From contig CAZHPR010000008.1 of assembly GCA_964534305.1 (NCBI GenBank), forward strand, positions 1 through 36,589: a stretch of DNA of 36,589 bases, read 5' to 3'. Positions 28,501 through 31,507 of the stretch are shown here, piece by piece. This stretch comes from CAZHPR01 sp964534305 (lineage in GTDB: Bacteria; Patescibacteriota; Minisyncoccia; Phycocordibacterales; WO2-35-19). Position numbers and translations under genes: made by a program. The notes under the pieces were generated by a model. That model saw only the letters and a list, made by a program, of their open reading frames with translations, made no database searches and was not told the DNA's origin. The stretch's first letter is position 1. The number at the start of each line of letters is the position of its first letter.

Positions 28501-30475
28501 GATCGACGAGGAGTCGCGCCACCTGTGGGAGGGTGAGTTCTACGTGCCGTTCTACCGAGTGAGCGAAGAGGATGGGCTGCAGGGCGCCAACATCAAGGGC
28601 GGCGTGGTGCGGCAGAAAGCGTTCCAGAAGCTCAAGGGCGGCAAGGATGTGCTGAACGCTGATCTGCTGGACAACACGCTCATGAACTGGGCGCACCTGC
28701 TGGACGCCAGCGCCAAGAACCGCGCGGCCAAAGCCACCCTGGGGGCCGCAGAGGCCGCAGGCGCCGCGATCCCGGCATCCGAGGACATCGCCCGCCAGAT
28801 CGGCAAAGCCACCGGCAACCGCCACGGCGTGGTCTGGTTCATGGATCAGGGCATGCAGCGCTTCTACCTGGTCGAGGACCCGTACCTGATGTCGGCGATC
28901 ACCTCTCTGGAGTACGCCGGCATGAAGAACCCGGTCATGAATGCGATGTCAGCTGTCAAGCATTACTTGACAGTTGGGGTGACCGCGTCTCCGTTCTTCA
29001 AGGTGCGCAACCTGATCCGCGACTCGGTGCAGGCGGTGGCATCGGCGGAGCTCAGCTACAACCCGGGCAAGAACCTGGCCGAAGGATGGGCCGCGTCCGA
29101 CCAGAAGGGAGACCTGTACTTCCGACTGTTGGCCGGCGGCGGCACGATCCACTTCGGCACGATGCTGGAGGGCTCCGAGGCCAGGCGCGTGCAGGCCCTG
29201 GTGGAGGCTGGCGTCAATCCGGACAACATCCTGGACAACAACCACAAGCTGGTGGCGTTCTACAAGCGACGCATCAAGCCAGCCATCGACGCCTACAACG
29301 AGCTGGGCAACCGTGGCGAGACGATCAACCGTGCCGCCCTGTACAAGCAGCTCATCGCACATGGCAAGAGCCATGCCGAGGCGTCCCTGATGGCGCGCGA
29401 CCTGATGGACTTCTCCATGCAGGGAAACTTCGCCACGATCCGCTTCTTGACCCAGGTGGTCCCGTTCCTGAACGCACGCTTGCAGGGCCTGAACAAGCTC
29501 GGCAAGGCTGCCCGCGAGAACCCGCAGCGGATGGCCATGGTGATGGGTGCTGTGGCCATGCTGTCGCTGTCGCTGCTGGCCCTGTATGGAGACGATGACG
29601 ACTGGAAGAAGCGCGAGGACTGGGACCGTGACAACTTCTGGTGGTTCAAGATCGGCGGCATCGCCTACCGCGTTCCGAAGCCGTTCGAGGTGGGCGCATT
29701 CGGGACCTTGGCCGAGCGCTCGGCTGAGCTGATCTTCTCGGACGAGATGACCGGAGACCGGTTCCGCTCGCGCGTGATGGCGCTGCTGGGCGACAACCTG
29801 TCGATGAACCCGGTGCCGCAACTGGTCAAGCCGATGCTGGACGTGTACGCCAACAAGGACGGCTTCAGCGGCCGACCGATCGAGACCATGGGCATGGACA
29901 GGCTGCAGGCACCATACCGGTTCACGGCCAACACCTCGATGACCGCGCGGGCGGCCAGCACGGCGATGAACGCTGTGACCGGCCTGGTGGGCAAGGAGTC
30001 CCTGTCGCCGGTCCAGGTGGACAGCCTGATCCGTGGCTACTTCGGATGGCTCGGCACGTTCATTGTCGGCGGCGTGGACATCGTCGCCCGCAAGGCAACC
30101 GACCAGCCAACCCGGCCGACGCCAGACCTGTGGAAGGTCGCGACCGGCGGCATGATCAGTCAGCTCGACGATGCCAAAAGCCGGTACGTCAGCCAGGTCT
30201 ATGACCAGGCACGCGCCATCGAGCAGGCCTACGGGACGTGGCGCTCCCTCCAGAAGGAGGGCAAGACCGAGCAGGCGGCAGACTTCAGGGAGGCCAACAT
30301 CGAGAAAATCCAGGCCTACCGCAACGTCGAGGCGATCAAGGGCGCGATGACCAAAATCAACCAGCGAATTCGCGACGTGGAAGCCAGCGACCTCAGCCGC
30401 GATGAAAAGCGTGACGAGGTGCGCCGGCTGAATCAGCGCAAGGACGAGTTTGCAAGACGGCTGGCACCGGCCTAG
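13538..30475 (+). CDS. Giant polyvalent protein (transglycosylase, ART, LPD38-like domains)
   Basis: 5645 residues, about 0.6 MDa. Order along the chain: lytic transglycosylase (46-166); Ala/Gly-rich hydrophobic region (280-525); pyrophosphatase-like (815-955); low-complexity stretch (968-1103); zincin-like (1145-1358); GNAT-like segments (1385-1598, perhaps to 1885); ART-like (2022-2398); conserved polyvalent domain with SPQKDWFENVSLA and TIDTHAVAA (2418-2865); low-complexity stretch (3111-3238); small polyvalent domain (3227-3352); MuF-C/nuclease-like (3462-3622); EEIQSDW domain split by an HNH insertion (3905-4101); ParB-like GHEGRHRMMALRDAG (4438-4605); second ART-like (4608-4768); LPD38-like C-terminus (4778-5645). 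Polyvalent proteins of phages and conjugative elements are thought to enter the new host with the DNA and blunt its defences. The start has only a weak AAAGAG site. The stop overlaps a convergent gene by CTAG. Confidence 0.85.
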   Translation: MALTDDLIPSSDLVIDSRRAFSGMSDGASGGFGRPSPSPVSFRDPAWDSAEVAASEKTGVPLEILRSIRVNGERSNGDQVSPKGARGVYQFIPTTRDAFLRKYGVDAYSQDPVEQATAAALHLRESYDRTGDWGRSVAGYNGGRSGENGTNRTVENAEYVRRVMGGLPSGGAGMANKEPAAEYFGQRDLASSPKIAPPTMGDYAKKAGSSMLRGIGTIGEAFGDAAAFVANKATGTQDFEGFNPLESTSRKIEESMTEGGRAAAADGFKGDVTDPSTWQAPETAYGAVMAGVDALGNIGSFLLPAALTGGWSLVSKAANLSKMAKAAAAAGDVARAAELTKAASAASRAATAHGAAQGAGMTYGDAANDAKEFAKQTISKMSHAELMEQTPIYRDAINSGADETFARNLVVNRAGQMGGLLAAGPGALGGAMANKLLGQVIGRRAMPSILGGAMGNRAVRAGVEGGLVGLAEGTGEVAEKMGSNAGGNIAVGRDFADNIGRDTLPEGVGGFIAGGHTGAVAGAMSPNPIPPPKPQPNPVAEAAAKPNSPLSRAAAAGNPDIAAQSTDLDAAPVGAAQDPISARVSEIEAAVGDGGLMDRLRTLNEQSPGLTQQVLGAFATAKNPNAPQALREQSLATLEGALDAIGLAAAGRAGAQWQGLAGEQEGSLSGLRAASIAGQQWQGLSAQPVDNAVDNPTPKTAPEVDNRAPVAPAVAVEEPEKPRKTVSAPAVSVKDVAGEDPKLPPAVRQRRAQLSAMVNTGFDVVEQRDGKFFLVNHGDNYEMPLENAGDAARATAIINAKVDNEAHQSINSPLNDKNPATEAQIAADNYPKPVVRRFGLELQTENPRDSVRSGVDEDGQPWSVTMTDHYGGLKGTKAADGSLVDGFFGRGHRIFVIDQINPKTGLYDEAKAMIGYRSEDEARKAYLSNYAKGWKGLGAITEMSIPEFRKWVKSSAAALPVSPTIKTSQEVKNDGTGSTQGSDQAGGRVRGGNAGLQEQSGGKQSEPASPVDARGAVADQAVVGDDGSRNVSGIPADAASGQGQGGGNLGRLPGGVEKGGQPGEGGVGPRLQENAASRGIPGATENGGAVGDAESGLGGVPVARAARVGQVALDRSTQVAIQNQAAVAGVPEKEAGATQVANPSLPETQALDALLDVFESLTGHRGIAVHNSENDGFEFRGNTFISVDSPHMHVAQTIGHEFKHLTERHPGLKGLYDRLWGMVDNEAGKEAYFKYLFDTHDRIRSRYAGMDAKQAYAAIRPEHAAKLKNEMLADFMGKRFNDRAWLAELGKKKPELFGNFIRDWIRVLGEIIGKLAGRKDKMEGVKNVDLYISQLQEAKAIAMEVAEEWAKMHPGYAQRTGVSQAIQAARSADAAFSAKATDGVEIQNHDKWSIYQERSAQVGDGYVRWVEDPDTAYVTDIQAGQKTRGRELLQWLKDTTGKSLYAVGVVDSASEFWDRMEEDGLIDGQTDEDFMSFFGRASFSAKDYNINTSRDDDDEGTFFTADSTTRKTQAGGAYPIAHLHVPDEAVKTDGWRIGDIYVDAGRRREGIASALVDAASKHFGSRPLGATSVFSEDGQKFWDGISKSAKDNDLAEDDYASLQAELDAEMGQAAEPARMPEVEPDVSDAAIRKAGIHAEDAFPAHKWSGGGDQHTLSIKGLYGGNRTVRLAIERISDGAYSTSIQGTWVGPAAGETTGYVSLKGAKAFIDRQIAARELRARGYDLASSLPAEQRAAMRNGWEAINAMGDEFGVRKFHLTSELDTSIQDLAKSMGLTEAYKVTSNEEVNDRDNKTLVIAFTDKATGKTQSGTVSMTRIRGKWHTSASTIEFKKGGLGTAFYQLAVEHLARKGLQLSPEATLSGINTYRRTEQMLAAALRIGISNAMVPHPVQRVYGFQNDAQSDAEHAANLERLLIANLRNVRELVPEFDRLRYHPETGAITFKNGRDAEKVVERLIGHRGEKLTTQTDARAFGLGRTTLARALMTQAMLDGKFQEPESFAEPVTYSARDQAAIEYEAVEARYKGTPQWMKAPNGKPTNLTERQWVQTRTAMFKQWFGDWEKFSGLPGGVWNDDKGEVSKVVDENGEPLVVYHGSDEGGFMAFKTPGGQRRGDLGIFTTSDYDMARSYVRRSQSKEIEATKEPRSKTDLEELDYQFESRELNDTEFRVRSSSGSLFVRSSMEQAQQTADRVGGVVTRVDSGHVDYFYMTPDGYAVGPFDSESESVERALENADSLDGNVAGGQPGIYALFVNLRNPGEADFEGATWSGSREHQWVVEVGGEIQSDANGTQYFNSKEDAADFAQTFVADDAEGDDADPLSYVRGADDHYESTDDAVRGAWADGSDGVIIRNVIDDGRGPSRYMGEPRDVFVARRGGQLKSANWNTGEFGTSTDDLRFSKKTDTQSPPLQPRASRITDLARQNVVSTRSPTGPKAVENQMTNMLTGTFDAFGREPALVSKAVAAFRGYAPIKLRRGLSNVGVLNSSIAQMANNLTWLYDKVPANIRERSKLWYVGARRIADRMSGRYGIDARQAAGVIATQSPQKDWFENVSLADRIIHIWTNYQDHAWDRHMDAAIERVTSAEALAEMADNAEGDGYDTREAAIQKLVGARLAKARKSGNELSAADARQQVLDSLTQKSEAARRLVDAVRGKKLSEVWDDKHRAVWVRVFDSAHISPHYHVVNPEGNFVGLRTTSRQTPSNIRWGTFGATAKSISILRDGTLENISNQLGAEHKIRNFYNNIIDPFNPGQDITIDTHAVAADLMMPLSGNSLPVSHNFGSSGGSTIYGLSGTYPVHHEAYSRAAAGKGVLGREMQSITWEAVRGLFTAPFKSKSANVDHVNSIWERYKSGEISQADARNEIIRYVMAKTGRTEAEIFTPEWFGSTDAPQSETSFDMKRDVPAAPLRGRVDSGIYAEVAPNPDLVKRGGSRLLAKWAALSEDEKMNVTRNVGAPIIHKVMARLGIKAYDIEFGMGGFEGETNPSITIHFGPSVPYGAQMEAAKVIGVLWKQKAMIAYDERDSGGGTQFVKVAASRPLDYNGAAELFRKITQAFPAAAGVSLRDGALVFGNFTDGAVSEQDFHDGIDAVLASLQDEKSFNTNSTTFRSDWIEPVTLEGTRYGQGNTQGDQAGRDVPGWERDFGAIQSESDERFAREVGYAFERVQARGRSAGSAGDVRDAVQRSARPSAGRGGHLDPSEPDLQRGAQGSLAERPDQPAAGGRPDRALRIQGAVHFGKAPGLSVLSGSASGTGIKGAEQERLSQAGVDPRLKRRVYFYLPVDGGIPQPEIGLGTHVYKADLDNLYDPTEGKIRGEGNPFELAVLNAGYDGYVNREQGTAVLLNRDAPVSYEGRSYDHKLVQRRIERVIPKTVTRQSGDELVRRPEASELGGVIRNREAIKAAAPSFRMEFGEARVKIDEAPAADRALEEAGSPFRFGEVSMSARDPLDDYLASRNKTLTTVTPRSVLEADIDLASNALEAAVAEIKSGNYRQMSVPIGPVPHVLRMLGFPTQMLRADMSIVKKILLDKHDDDFDAVLPRDIVMSIYRPAMVLSGRNPGEFEIISDLLTEDGPVMFVVKKDTTRGANSAKVASIMSAYAVSTGGPGDTIGKRILSGKLIYADMLTAQSAITGQKEESQSLWTGFENSEALGEGSTTGGHNSARLPQSTASGQIVQTANHLVNPRNARYARWRVVSSKILGDIAAKKIKTDVDLIGWIGRHYKGDIADVPSFSARSPIGFYSELSEQIEKSTMRQAPAAAWKTFIKALSQKGVKPDEIEWTGVNEWLDLQEGKVSKDALLDYLSANGVQVQEVQSPVGESIGTSDFSQWQLKGGENYREVLLTLPQPSTELTPAEKRRLSYLESSGYGDPNDPTVGDELKAEVAALRAKSPPSEPYTSPHWDQPNVLAHIRLNDRVSFDEPRRRIEARDDFFTAKVRAQLPLDVVQGGVLAAAHDDHVRKAIVAALPVDVVNALRAEKVSPEDLFGNDSVRLALLPSSDGGFKILPGLITALRRTEADVGAKVRGSLIAGLDEQVLPALRTSDFEPSVVRRLLASVGIDDGSKPGFGSAEFGGARSGATLARADGSGSKSNGADGASLIEKHEQIISHRDRTDADGKRVLFVEEIQSDWGQSAKKDGFKQDPSVIQKLKADLAKAEQAKRDAEVAMGVVEDLTTKPLYYNGTDEDRARIDRRISETRDAYFGVAVPNAMRARAALQDAEHSESNAVPRAPFIDKTDKWLNLALKRVITMAVEGGYDKIAFIDGQQSADRYDLSKHIKQIDTAKMAGDYYMVIATDRVGKTVIDKAIAKDALPDVLGKDLSERIIKDGGGTYSGLDLKVGGEGMKTFYDSIIPNAVKALAKKLGGEVGETTIGQPMESRSDYSIKERATGGYIARIGSEAANFTEWADANAWLNERFGTKQFSLTITPAMQAKVEDGLPLFSKRDATWTDDRIDRLMSKYAYTMDDNRTKAYAAWVRPQDFLDATTPADFKGKLESEKSPLDKDQLMREVQEIQLISRDHPKSGGVFKTEGHEGRHRMMALRDAGVERVPVTLTIPTKNGAEPLTSVFVTAQKWSGGPSAQSGFTVERMIPISWAHHDELKAEFDGEGEVSFSAKDQTETPEFKKWFGNSRVVDESGAPLRVFTGTSKDVDFKAFKVPKNGVWFTTDPESASQYAVENDSMDIKTKDYRTFEHVNTASRVIPAYLRIENPYKLSDAEMDRIRYASNYKREQGQLFDSVRARGYDGVDMGGGTWVVLKEPAQIKSSVGNNGDFDGGKGDISRSARDDDYALRQSSREIVGDVGRAYTADQKAAFARVGFEVEQPSLKERAQALWKDAGKKLAQGLFDQFAPVRELSQGAYGLLRLAKGSAGSFETLLKGGKLKLTDGVYDFDESQRGGVIDRLLIPMQGEHHDFLRWVAANRAEGLLAEGRENLFTQDDIDAIKTLQDGQLGFDYTLQHGPRAGSTTRVRAEMYADSLKTFNEFNKNVLDMASQSGLIDEESRHLWEGEFYVPFYRVSEEDGLQGANIKGGVVRQKAFQKLKGGKDVLNADLLDNTLMNWAHLLDASAKNRAAKATLGAAEAAGAAIPASEDIARQIGKATGNRHGVVWFMDQGMQRFYLVEDPYLMSAITSLEYAGMKNPVMNAMSAVKHYLTVGVTASPFFKVRNLIRDSVQAVASAELSYNPGKNLAEGWAASDQKGDLYFRLLAGGGTIHFGTMLEGSEARRVQALVEAGVNPDNILDNNHKLVAFYKRRIKPAIDAYNELGNRGETINRAALYKQLIAHGKSHAEASLMARDLMDFSMQGNFATIRFLTQVVPFLNARLQGLNKLGKAARENPQRMAMVMGAVAMLSLSLLALYGDDDDWKKREDWDRDNFWWFKIGGIAYRVPKPFEVGAFGTLAERSAELIFSDEMTGDRFRSRVMALLGDNLSMNPVPQLVKPMLDVYANKDGFSGRPIETMGMDRLQAPYRFTANTSMTARAASTAMNAVTGLVGKESLSPVQVDSLIRGYFGWLGTFIVGGVDIVARKATDQPTRPTPDLWKVATGGMISQLDDAKSRYVSQVYDQARAIEQAYGTWRSLQKEGKTEQAADFREANIEKIQAYRNVEAIKGAMTKINQRIRDVEASDLSRDEKRDEVRRLNQRKDEFARRLAPA
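13673..14035 (+). other. Lytic transglycosylase domain of the giant protein
   Basis: Residues 46-166. The SLT pattern is visible as TGVPLEILRSIRVNGERS, VSPKGARGVYQFIPTTRDAF, DPVEQATAAALHLRESYDR and WGRSVAGYNGG. Glu73 (codon 13754-13756) sits where the catalytic acid precedes the S-x-x-GA-x-G-x-x-Q block. It would open peptidoglycan locally during DNA entry. The helix before Glu73 is atypical and the Glu-to-Ser spacing is one residue short, so activity is likely but not certain. Confidence 0.75.
15965..16410 (+). other. Inorganic-pyrophosphatase-like polyvalent domain
   Basis: Residues about 810-958. The pattern ENPRDSVRSGVDEDG, MTDHYGGLKGTKAADGSLV, VIDQINPKTGLYDEAKAMIG, GWKGLGAITEMSIPEFRKWV resembles the pyrophosphatase-like (InPase) domain recurrent in phage polyvalent proteins. 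A typical acidic GDHVD-type block is degraded here (DGSLVDGFFG), so catalysis may be lost. Confidence 0.55.
16455..16844 (+). CDS. Overlapping gene in +1 frame of the giant gene, function unknown
   Basis: 129 residues. AGGAGG at 16443-16448 sits at good spacing before the ATG. The protein looks natural: an acidic amphipathic helix (EALKEAIRLVDEYEEGMRAY), an aromatic stretch (LQTKLWWVMMDRGMYPEYLL) and a coiled coil (LHQAKVKAEEILDGYQEAW). Its codons end mostly in G or C, as in the rest of this genome. Over the same bases the giant frame gives only Gly/Gln/Ser/Ala-rich low complexity. So here the +1 frame carries the coding signal and the giant frame is the passenger. No family recognised. Confidence 0.7.
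   Translation: MTEQEALKEAIRLVDEYEEGMRAYRSNLVASKASQPAPWTHEEPLQTKLWWVMMDRGMYPEYLLTLHQAKVKAEEILDGYQEAWRRADSLEKEESAHVSRRTPHPGGYPEPLRTAVLSAMLNRDWAVFL
16970..17610 (+). other. Zincin-like metallopeptidase domain
   Basis: Residues about 1145-1358 of the giant protein. HEFKH at 1200-1204 is a gluzincin-type HExxH metal motif, and Glu1270 in NEMLADFMG is a good third ligand 66 residues later. The preceding strand-turn (GNTFISVDSPHMHVAQTIG) is typical of zincins in phage polyvalent proteins. Could process host proteins or the giant protein itself. Confidence 0.65.
17690..18330 (+). other. Two tandem GNAT-like domains
   Basis: Residues about 1385-1478 (YVTDIQAGQKTRGRELLQWL, SLYAVGVVDSASEFWDRM) and 1500-1598 (IGDIYVDAGRRREGIASALV, FSEDGQKFWDGI). 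The second carries a clear acetyl-CoA pyrophosphate loop (RRREGIASAL). A third, more distant GNAT-like segment may lie near 19039-19110 (KKGGLGTAFYQLAVEHLARK). Confidence 0.55.
19600..20730 (+). other. ADP-ribosyltransferase-like polyvalent domain 1
   Basis: Residues about 2022-2398. FKQWFGDWEKFSG, SKVVDENGEPLVVYHGSDEGG, LGIFTTSDYDMARSYV and the closing DVFVARRGGQLKSANWNTGEF match the ART-PolyVal pattern (YHG at the NAD site, then a strand ending in QxKS). The expected order is interrupted by a long insertion (about 19960-20250). Likely modifies host proteins or nucleic acid with ADP-ribose if active. Confidence 0.65.
22887..23249 (+). CDS. Second overlapping gene in +1 frame of the giant gene, function unknown
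   Basis: 120 residues (MAKVTRRETRPGETFLGGKG to TSEKPQD). GGAGGGG at 22873-22879 lies 7 bases before the ATG. Codons are strongly G/C-ending in this frame, while the giant frame here reads as Arg/Gly/Gln-rich low complexity. The protein is Pro/Ser-rich with GILVPFNPNRM and GEDISIRPSLISNGVPRDRW, probably largely disordered. Same relative frame and same kind of strong ribosome-binding site as the gene at 16455. Function unknown; possibly a small virion or regulatory factor. Confidence 0.7.
   Translation: MAKVTRRETRPGETFLGGKGILVPFNPNRMSGSPEKSATPSSAYRPEDDRLGPPEMYGTPSSAAPAHPLDGEDISIRPSLISNGVPRDRWPSGQISPQQAADPIARYGSKAPSTSEKPQD
23920..24400 (+). other. MuF-C / barnase-EndoU-like toxin domain candidate
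   Basis: Residues about 3462-3622. The pattern MSVPIGPVPHVLRMLGF, MLRADMSIVKKILLDKHDDDF, VLPRDIVMSIYRPAMVL, GPVMFVVKKDT resembles the MuF C-terminal/phage nuclease-like domain family (a KH turn after a helix, then a two-strand core). The assignment is by recollection of the pattern; the fold is unproven. Confidence 0.4.
25250..25840 (-). CDS. HNH endonuclease inserted antisense inside the giant gene
   Basis: Up to 196 residues (GTG at 25840; the ATG at 25822 giving MLLNKTCPIC is the likelier start, though neither has a strong ribosome-binding site). Two Cys zinc knuckles (CPIC...CECC; CAQC...CSYIC) precede an HNH core: ECVHHINRQRRDNRLANMVV then QHAALHN, with the His-His-Asn and final His of the motif. 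A homing endonuclease role is inferred. Its stop TAA is the complement of the giant gene's Leu codon TTA at 25250-25252. It splits a recognisable giant-protein motif: HIRLNDR on the left, RDRTDADGKRVLFVEEIQSDW on the right, normally continuous. Confidence 0.85.
   Translation of the reverse strand: MGYNLLMLLNKTCPICSIAFTTRAVSPCECCSRSCAAKLRAAKTGFGTVINANRGKKPANYARLEVACAQCGKHLLIKPCNKRSANFCSYICLGASKRRDETGKYLETTIAGRKKRQAHRVIAEQILGRDLLRSECVHHINRQRRDNRLANMVVMSSSQHAALHNIERKLGAYFSGEEIVSRFDSATWLIKADPIV
27360..27840 (+). other. ADP-ribosyltransferase-like polyvalent domain 2
   Basis: Residues about 4608-4768. FKKWFGNSRVVDESGAPLRV, FTGTSKDVDFKAF, GVWFTTDPESASQYAV, IPAYLRIENPY, YDGVDMGGGTWVVLKEPAQI and KSSVGNNGDFD give an almost complete ART-PolyVal domain. 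FTG replaces the usual YHG at the NAD-binding turn, a possible loss or change of activity compared with domain 1. Confidence 0.65.
27870..30472 (+). other. LPD38-like C-terminal region of the giant protein
   Basis: Residues about 4778-5645. The mostly helical region with LDASAKNRAAKATLGAAEAA, TVGVTASPFFKVRNLIRDSV, DFSMQGNFATIRFLTQVVPF, NARLQGLNKL resembles the LPD38 domain seen at the end of large polyvalent proteins. A hydrophobic segment (MAMVMGAVAMLSLSLLALYG, residues near 5330-5350) could insert in the host membrane, and a charged coiled coil ends the protein. Confidence 0.6.
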
Positions 30476-30585
30476 AACTGCAGGCCTGGCATGTGGCTCT
30501 CCCCGATGAAAACGCAGGAGACCACATGCAGGACGATCGCGATCGCGATCGCGTAGTGGATGGCCATGGTGATGTACTTCCGCAT
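30472..30585 (-). CDS. Small single-span membrane protein candidate
   Basis: 37 residues (MRKYITMAIHYAIAIAIVLH...ESHMPGLQF) with one membrane segment (YITMAIHYAIAIAIVLHVVS). No clear ribosome-binding site is seen. Its TAG overlaps the convergent TAG of the giant gene in the palindrome CTAG (30472-30475), and it points the same way as the leftward operon. It would be that operon's last gene. Hydrophobicity and position are the only support. Confidence 0.4.
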   Translation of the reverse strand: MRKYITMAIHYAIAIAIVLHVVSCVFIGESHMPGLQF

Positions 30586-30773
30586 CGGCGCATTATCAAT
30601 CCGCAGGTGCGGACCGATGCAACCAGCGTATGCCAATAGGAATACCATCTGGCGGCGCTGGATGTTGCGGTGGGAAATTCCCAGGGAAAAACAATGGGGC
30701 CCCATGGGGTTGCATGGGAGTCTCGGCATACACCACTCCATACACGCCGCTCGCCCAGTGTATGCCAAAATAA

Positions 30774-30800
30774 TTGGTTCGAGTCCAATCGCGCCTACCA
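30774..30800 (+). other. tRNA 3'-end identity block (attP core candidate)
   Basis: The T arm ATTGG-TTCGAGT-CCAAT (30773-30789) is followed by a 7-base acceptor strand CGCGCCT and ACCA (30790-30800). This matches the 3' quarter of a proteobacterial tRNA, from memory tRNA-Val(GAC) beginning AGGCGCG. The 5' acceptor, D and anticodon arms are missing, so it is not a tRNA gene. Phages that integrate into tRNA genes carry just such a 3' block. It was noticed also because the antisense frame gives the familiar tRNA artefact GAIGLEPII. Confidence 0.65.
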
Positions 30801-30801
30801 G

Positions 30802-30820
30802 CATTTTCCCTATGAAAATG
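30802..30820. repeat. Perfect 7-bp inverted repeat beside the tRNA block
   Basis: CATTTTC - CCTAT - GAAAATG. It lies two bases after the tRNA CCA end and lacks a T tract, so it is not a standard terminator. It may be part of the attP or a weak bidirectional structure between the convergent transcription units. Confidence 0.5.
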
Positions 30821-30875
30821 TTGGCCACCAAAATACCGTGGGTAATTGAGTGGCGGAATTATTGGCATACGCCGA

Positions 30876-31277
30876 TCACTTCTCCATCGAGTGCCCGCAG
30901 CTCTCGCACTTCATGCACTCCGTCATCCGCCCTGGCCCGCCCGGGGACATGGTGACAACACCCCCTCCTGGAAAATCCTCAGAGCCGGTGTAGGTCTGCG
31001 CGATGGCCACGCCGGGCTTCATGCCACCTCCGCACCTCGGGCACGCGTCACCGGATTCGATCGTGCGTCCCAGCTCGAACGCCTCGATCCTTTCGCCAAG
31101 GACGGCGGAGTAGGCCTCCATCGCCGTTTGCTGCCGGTACAGCCTGCCGCGCTCCGGGCCTGGCAGTTGTTTGAATATCGCGTTGGAGCAGATGAATTCG
31201 CGCAGCTTCCCGAGCCGGTCGTCCAGCTCCGCCTTCTCGGCGATGACACGTTGTTGGTGTGGTTGCAATTCAATCAT
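30876..31277 (-). CDS. Small phage protein with zinc-ribbon tail
   Basis: 133 residues from the ATG at 31275-31277, chosen because GGAG lies 6 bases upstream and the conserved part starts there (MIELQPHQQRVIAEKAELDD); a longer GTG-initiated opening to 31346 is less likely. The helical first part (KLREFICSNAIFKQLPGPER, YSAVLGERIEAFE) resembles the small phage family labelled crAss001_48-related. The C-terminus has CPRC and CMKCESCGH, four or more Cys able to bind zinc. Molecular role unknown. Confidence 0.7.
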   Translation of the reverse strand: MIELQPHQQRVIAEKAELDDRLGKLREFICSNAIFKQLPGPERGRLYRQQTAMEAYSAVLGERIEAFELGRTIESGDACPRCGGGMKPGVAIAQTYTGSEDFPGGGVVTMSPGGPGRMTECMKCESCGHSMEK

Positions 31278-31345
31278 AAAACTCCAGCCCTCAGGCAAGA
31301 TGCTGTTGAATGATGCCGGCTCAAACATCGGCGCAATACTGCCCA

Positions 31346-31495
31346 CTATCGTGCGCGGACGAGGGTCAGGTAAATAATGGCGTAAATGACGCCAACAACA
31401 AAGCCCCGCAGGAAGATCGTCAACCCACGAGTAGATGACTGGTGCGGCAGGCTTATCCTCTGTCGTTGGCGCTGGTTGAAACGGGCTTTATTCAT
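31346..31495 (-). CDS. Small membrane protein
   Basis: 49 residues. A basic N-terminus (MNKARFNQRQRQRISLPHQS) is followed by one clear membrane segment (LTIFLRGFVVGVIYAIIYLT) and a short LVRAR tail. The positive-inside rule puts the N-terminus in the cytoplasm. No strong ribosome-binding site is visible. It fills the gap between two leftward genes in the same direction. Function unknown. Confidence 0.5.
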   Translation of the reverse strand: MNKARFNQRQRQRISLPHQSSTRGLTIFLRGFVVGVIYAIIYLTLVRAR

Positions 31496-31507
31496 AAATC
31501 TGGCAGA

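Larger units (their letters stand above)
30626..30872. other. Candidate attP region with repeated arm-type sites
   Basis: No gene is supported in 30586-30875. Instead the motif GYGTATGCCAAWA recurs around a tRNA-like core: 30626-30638 (plus), 30725-30733 (minus), a weaker copy near 30737-30744 (minus), 30758-30770 (plus) and 30860-30872 (minus). The outer pair forms a 13-bp inverted repeat, the pair 30725/30758 a 9-bp one. Repeated sites flanking a tRNA 3' end are the layout of a tyrosine-integrase attP with arm sites. The integrase gene is not in the window. Confidence 0.6.

Noticed and set aside
30534..30551. An 18-bp palindrome of GATCGC units as a regulatory or Dam-site cluster
   Set aside because: It is explained by Ala-Ile-Ala-Ile-Ala-Ile codons of the small membrane protein at 30472-30585, though that gene is itself uncertain.
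30726..30800. A complete tRNA gene
   Set aside because: Only the T arm and 3' acceptor are present; the 5' acceptor, D arm and anticodon arm cannot be formed from the preceding bases.
30586..30868. Leftward ORFs reading GAIGLEPII and RRDWTRTNYF
   Set aside because: These are the familiar false translations across a tRNA 3' end, and the reading lies over the attP-like repeats.
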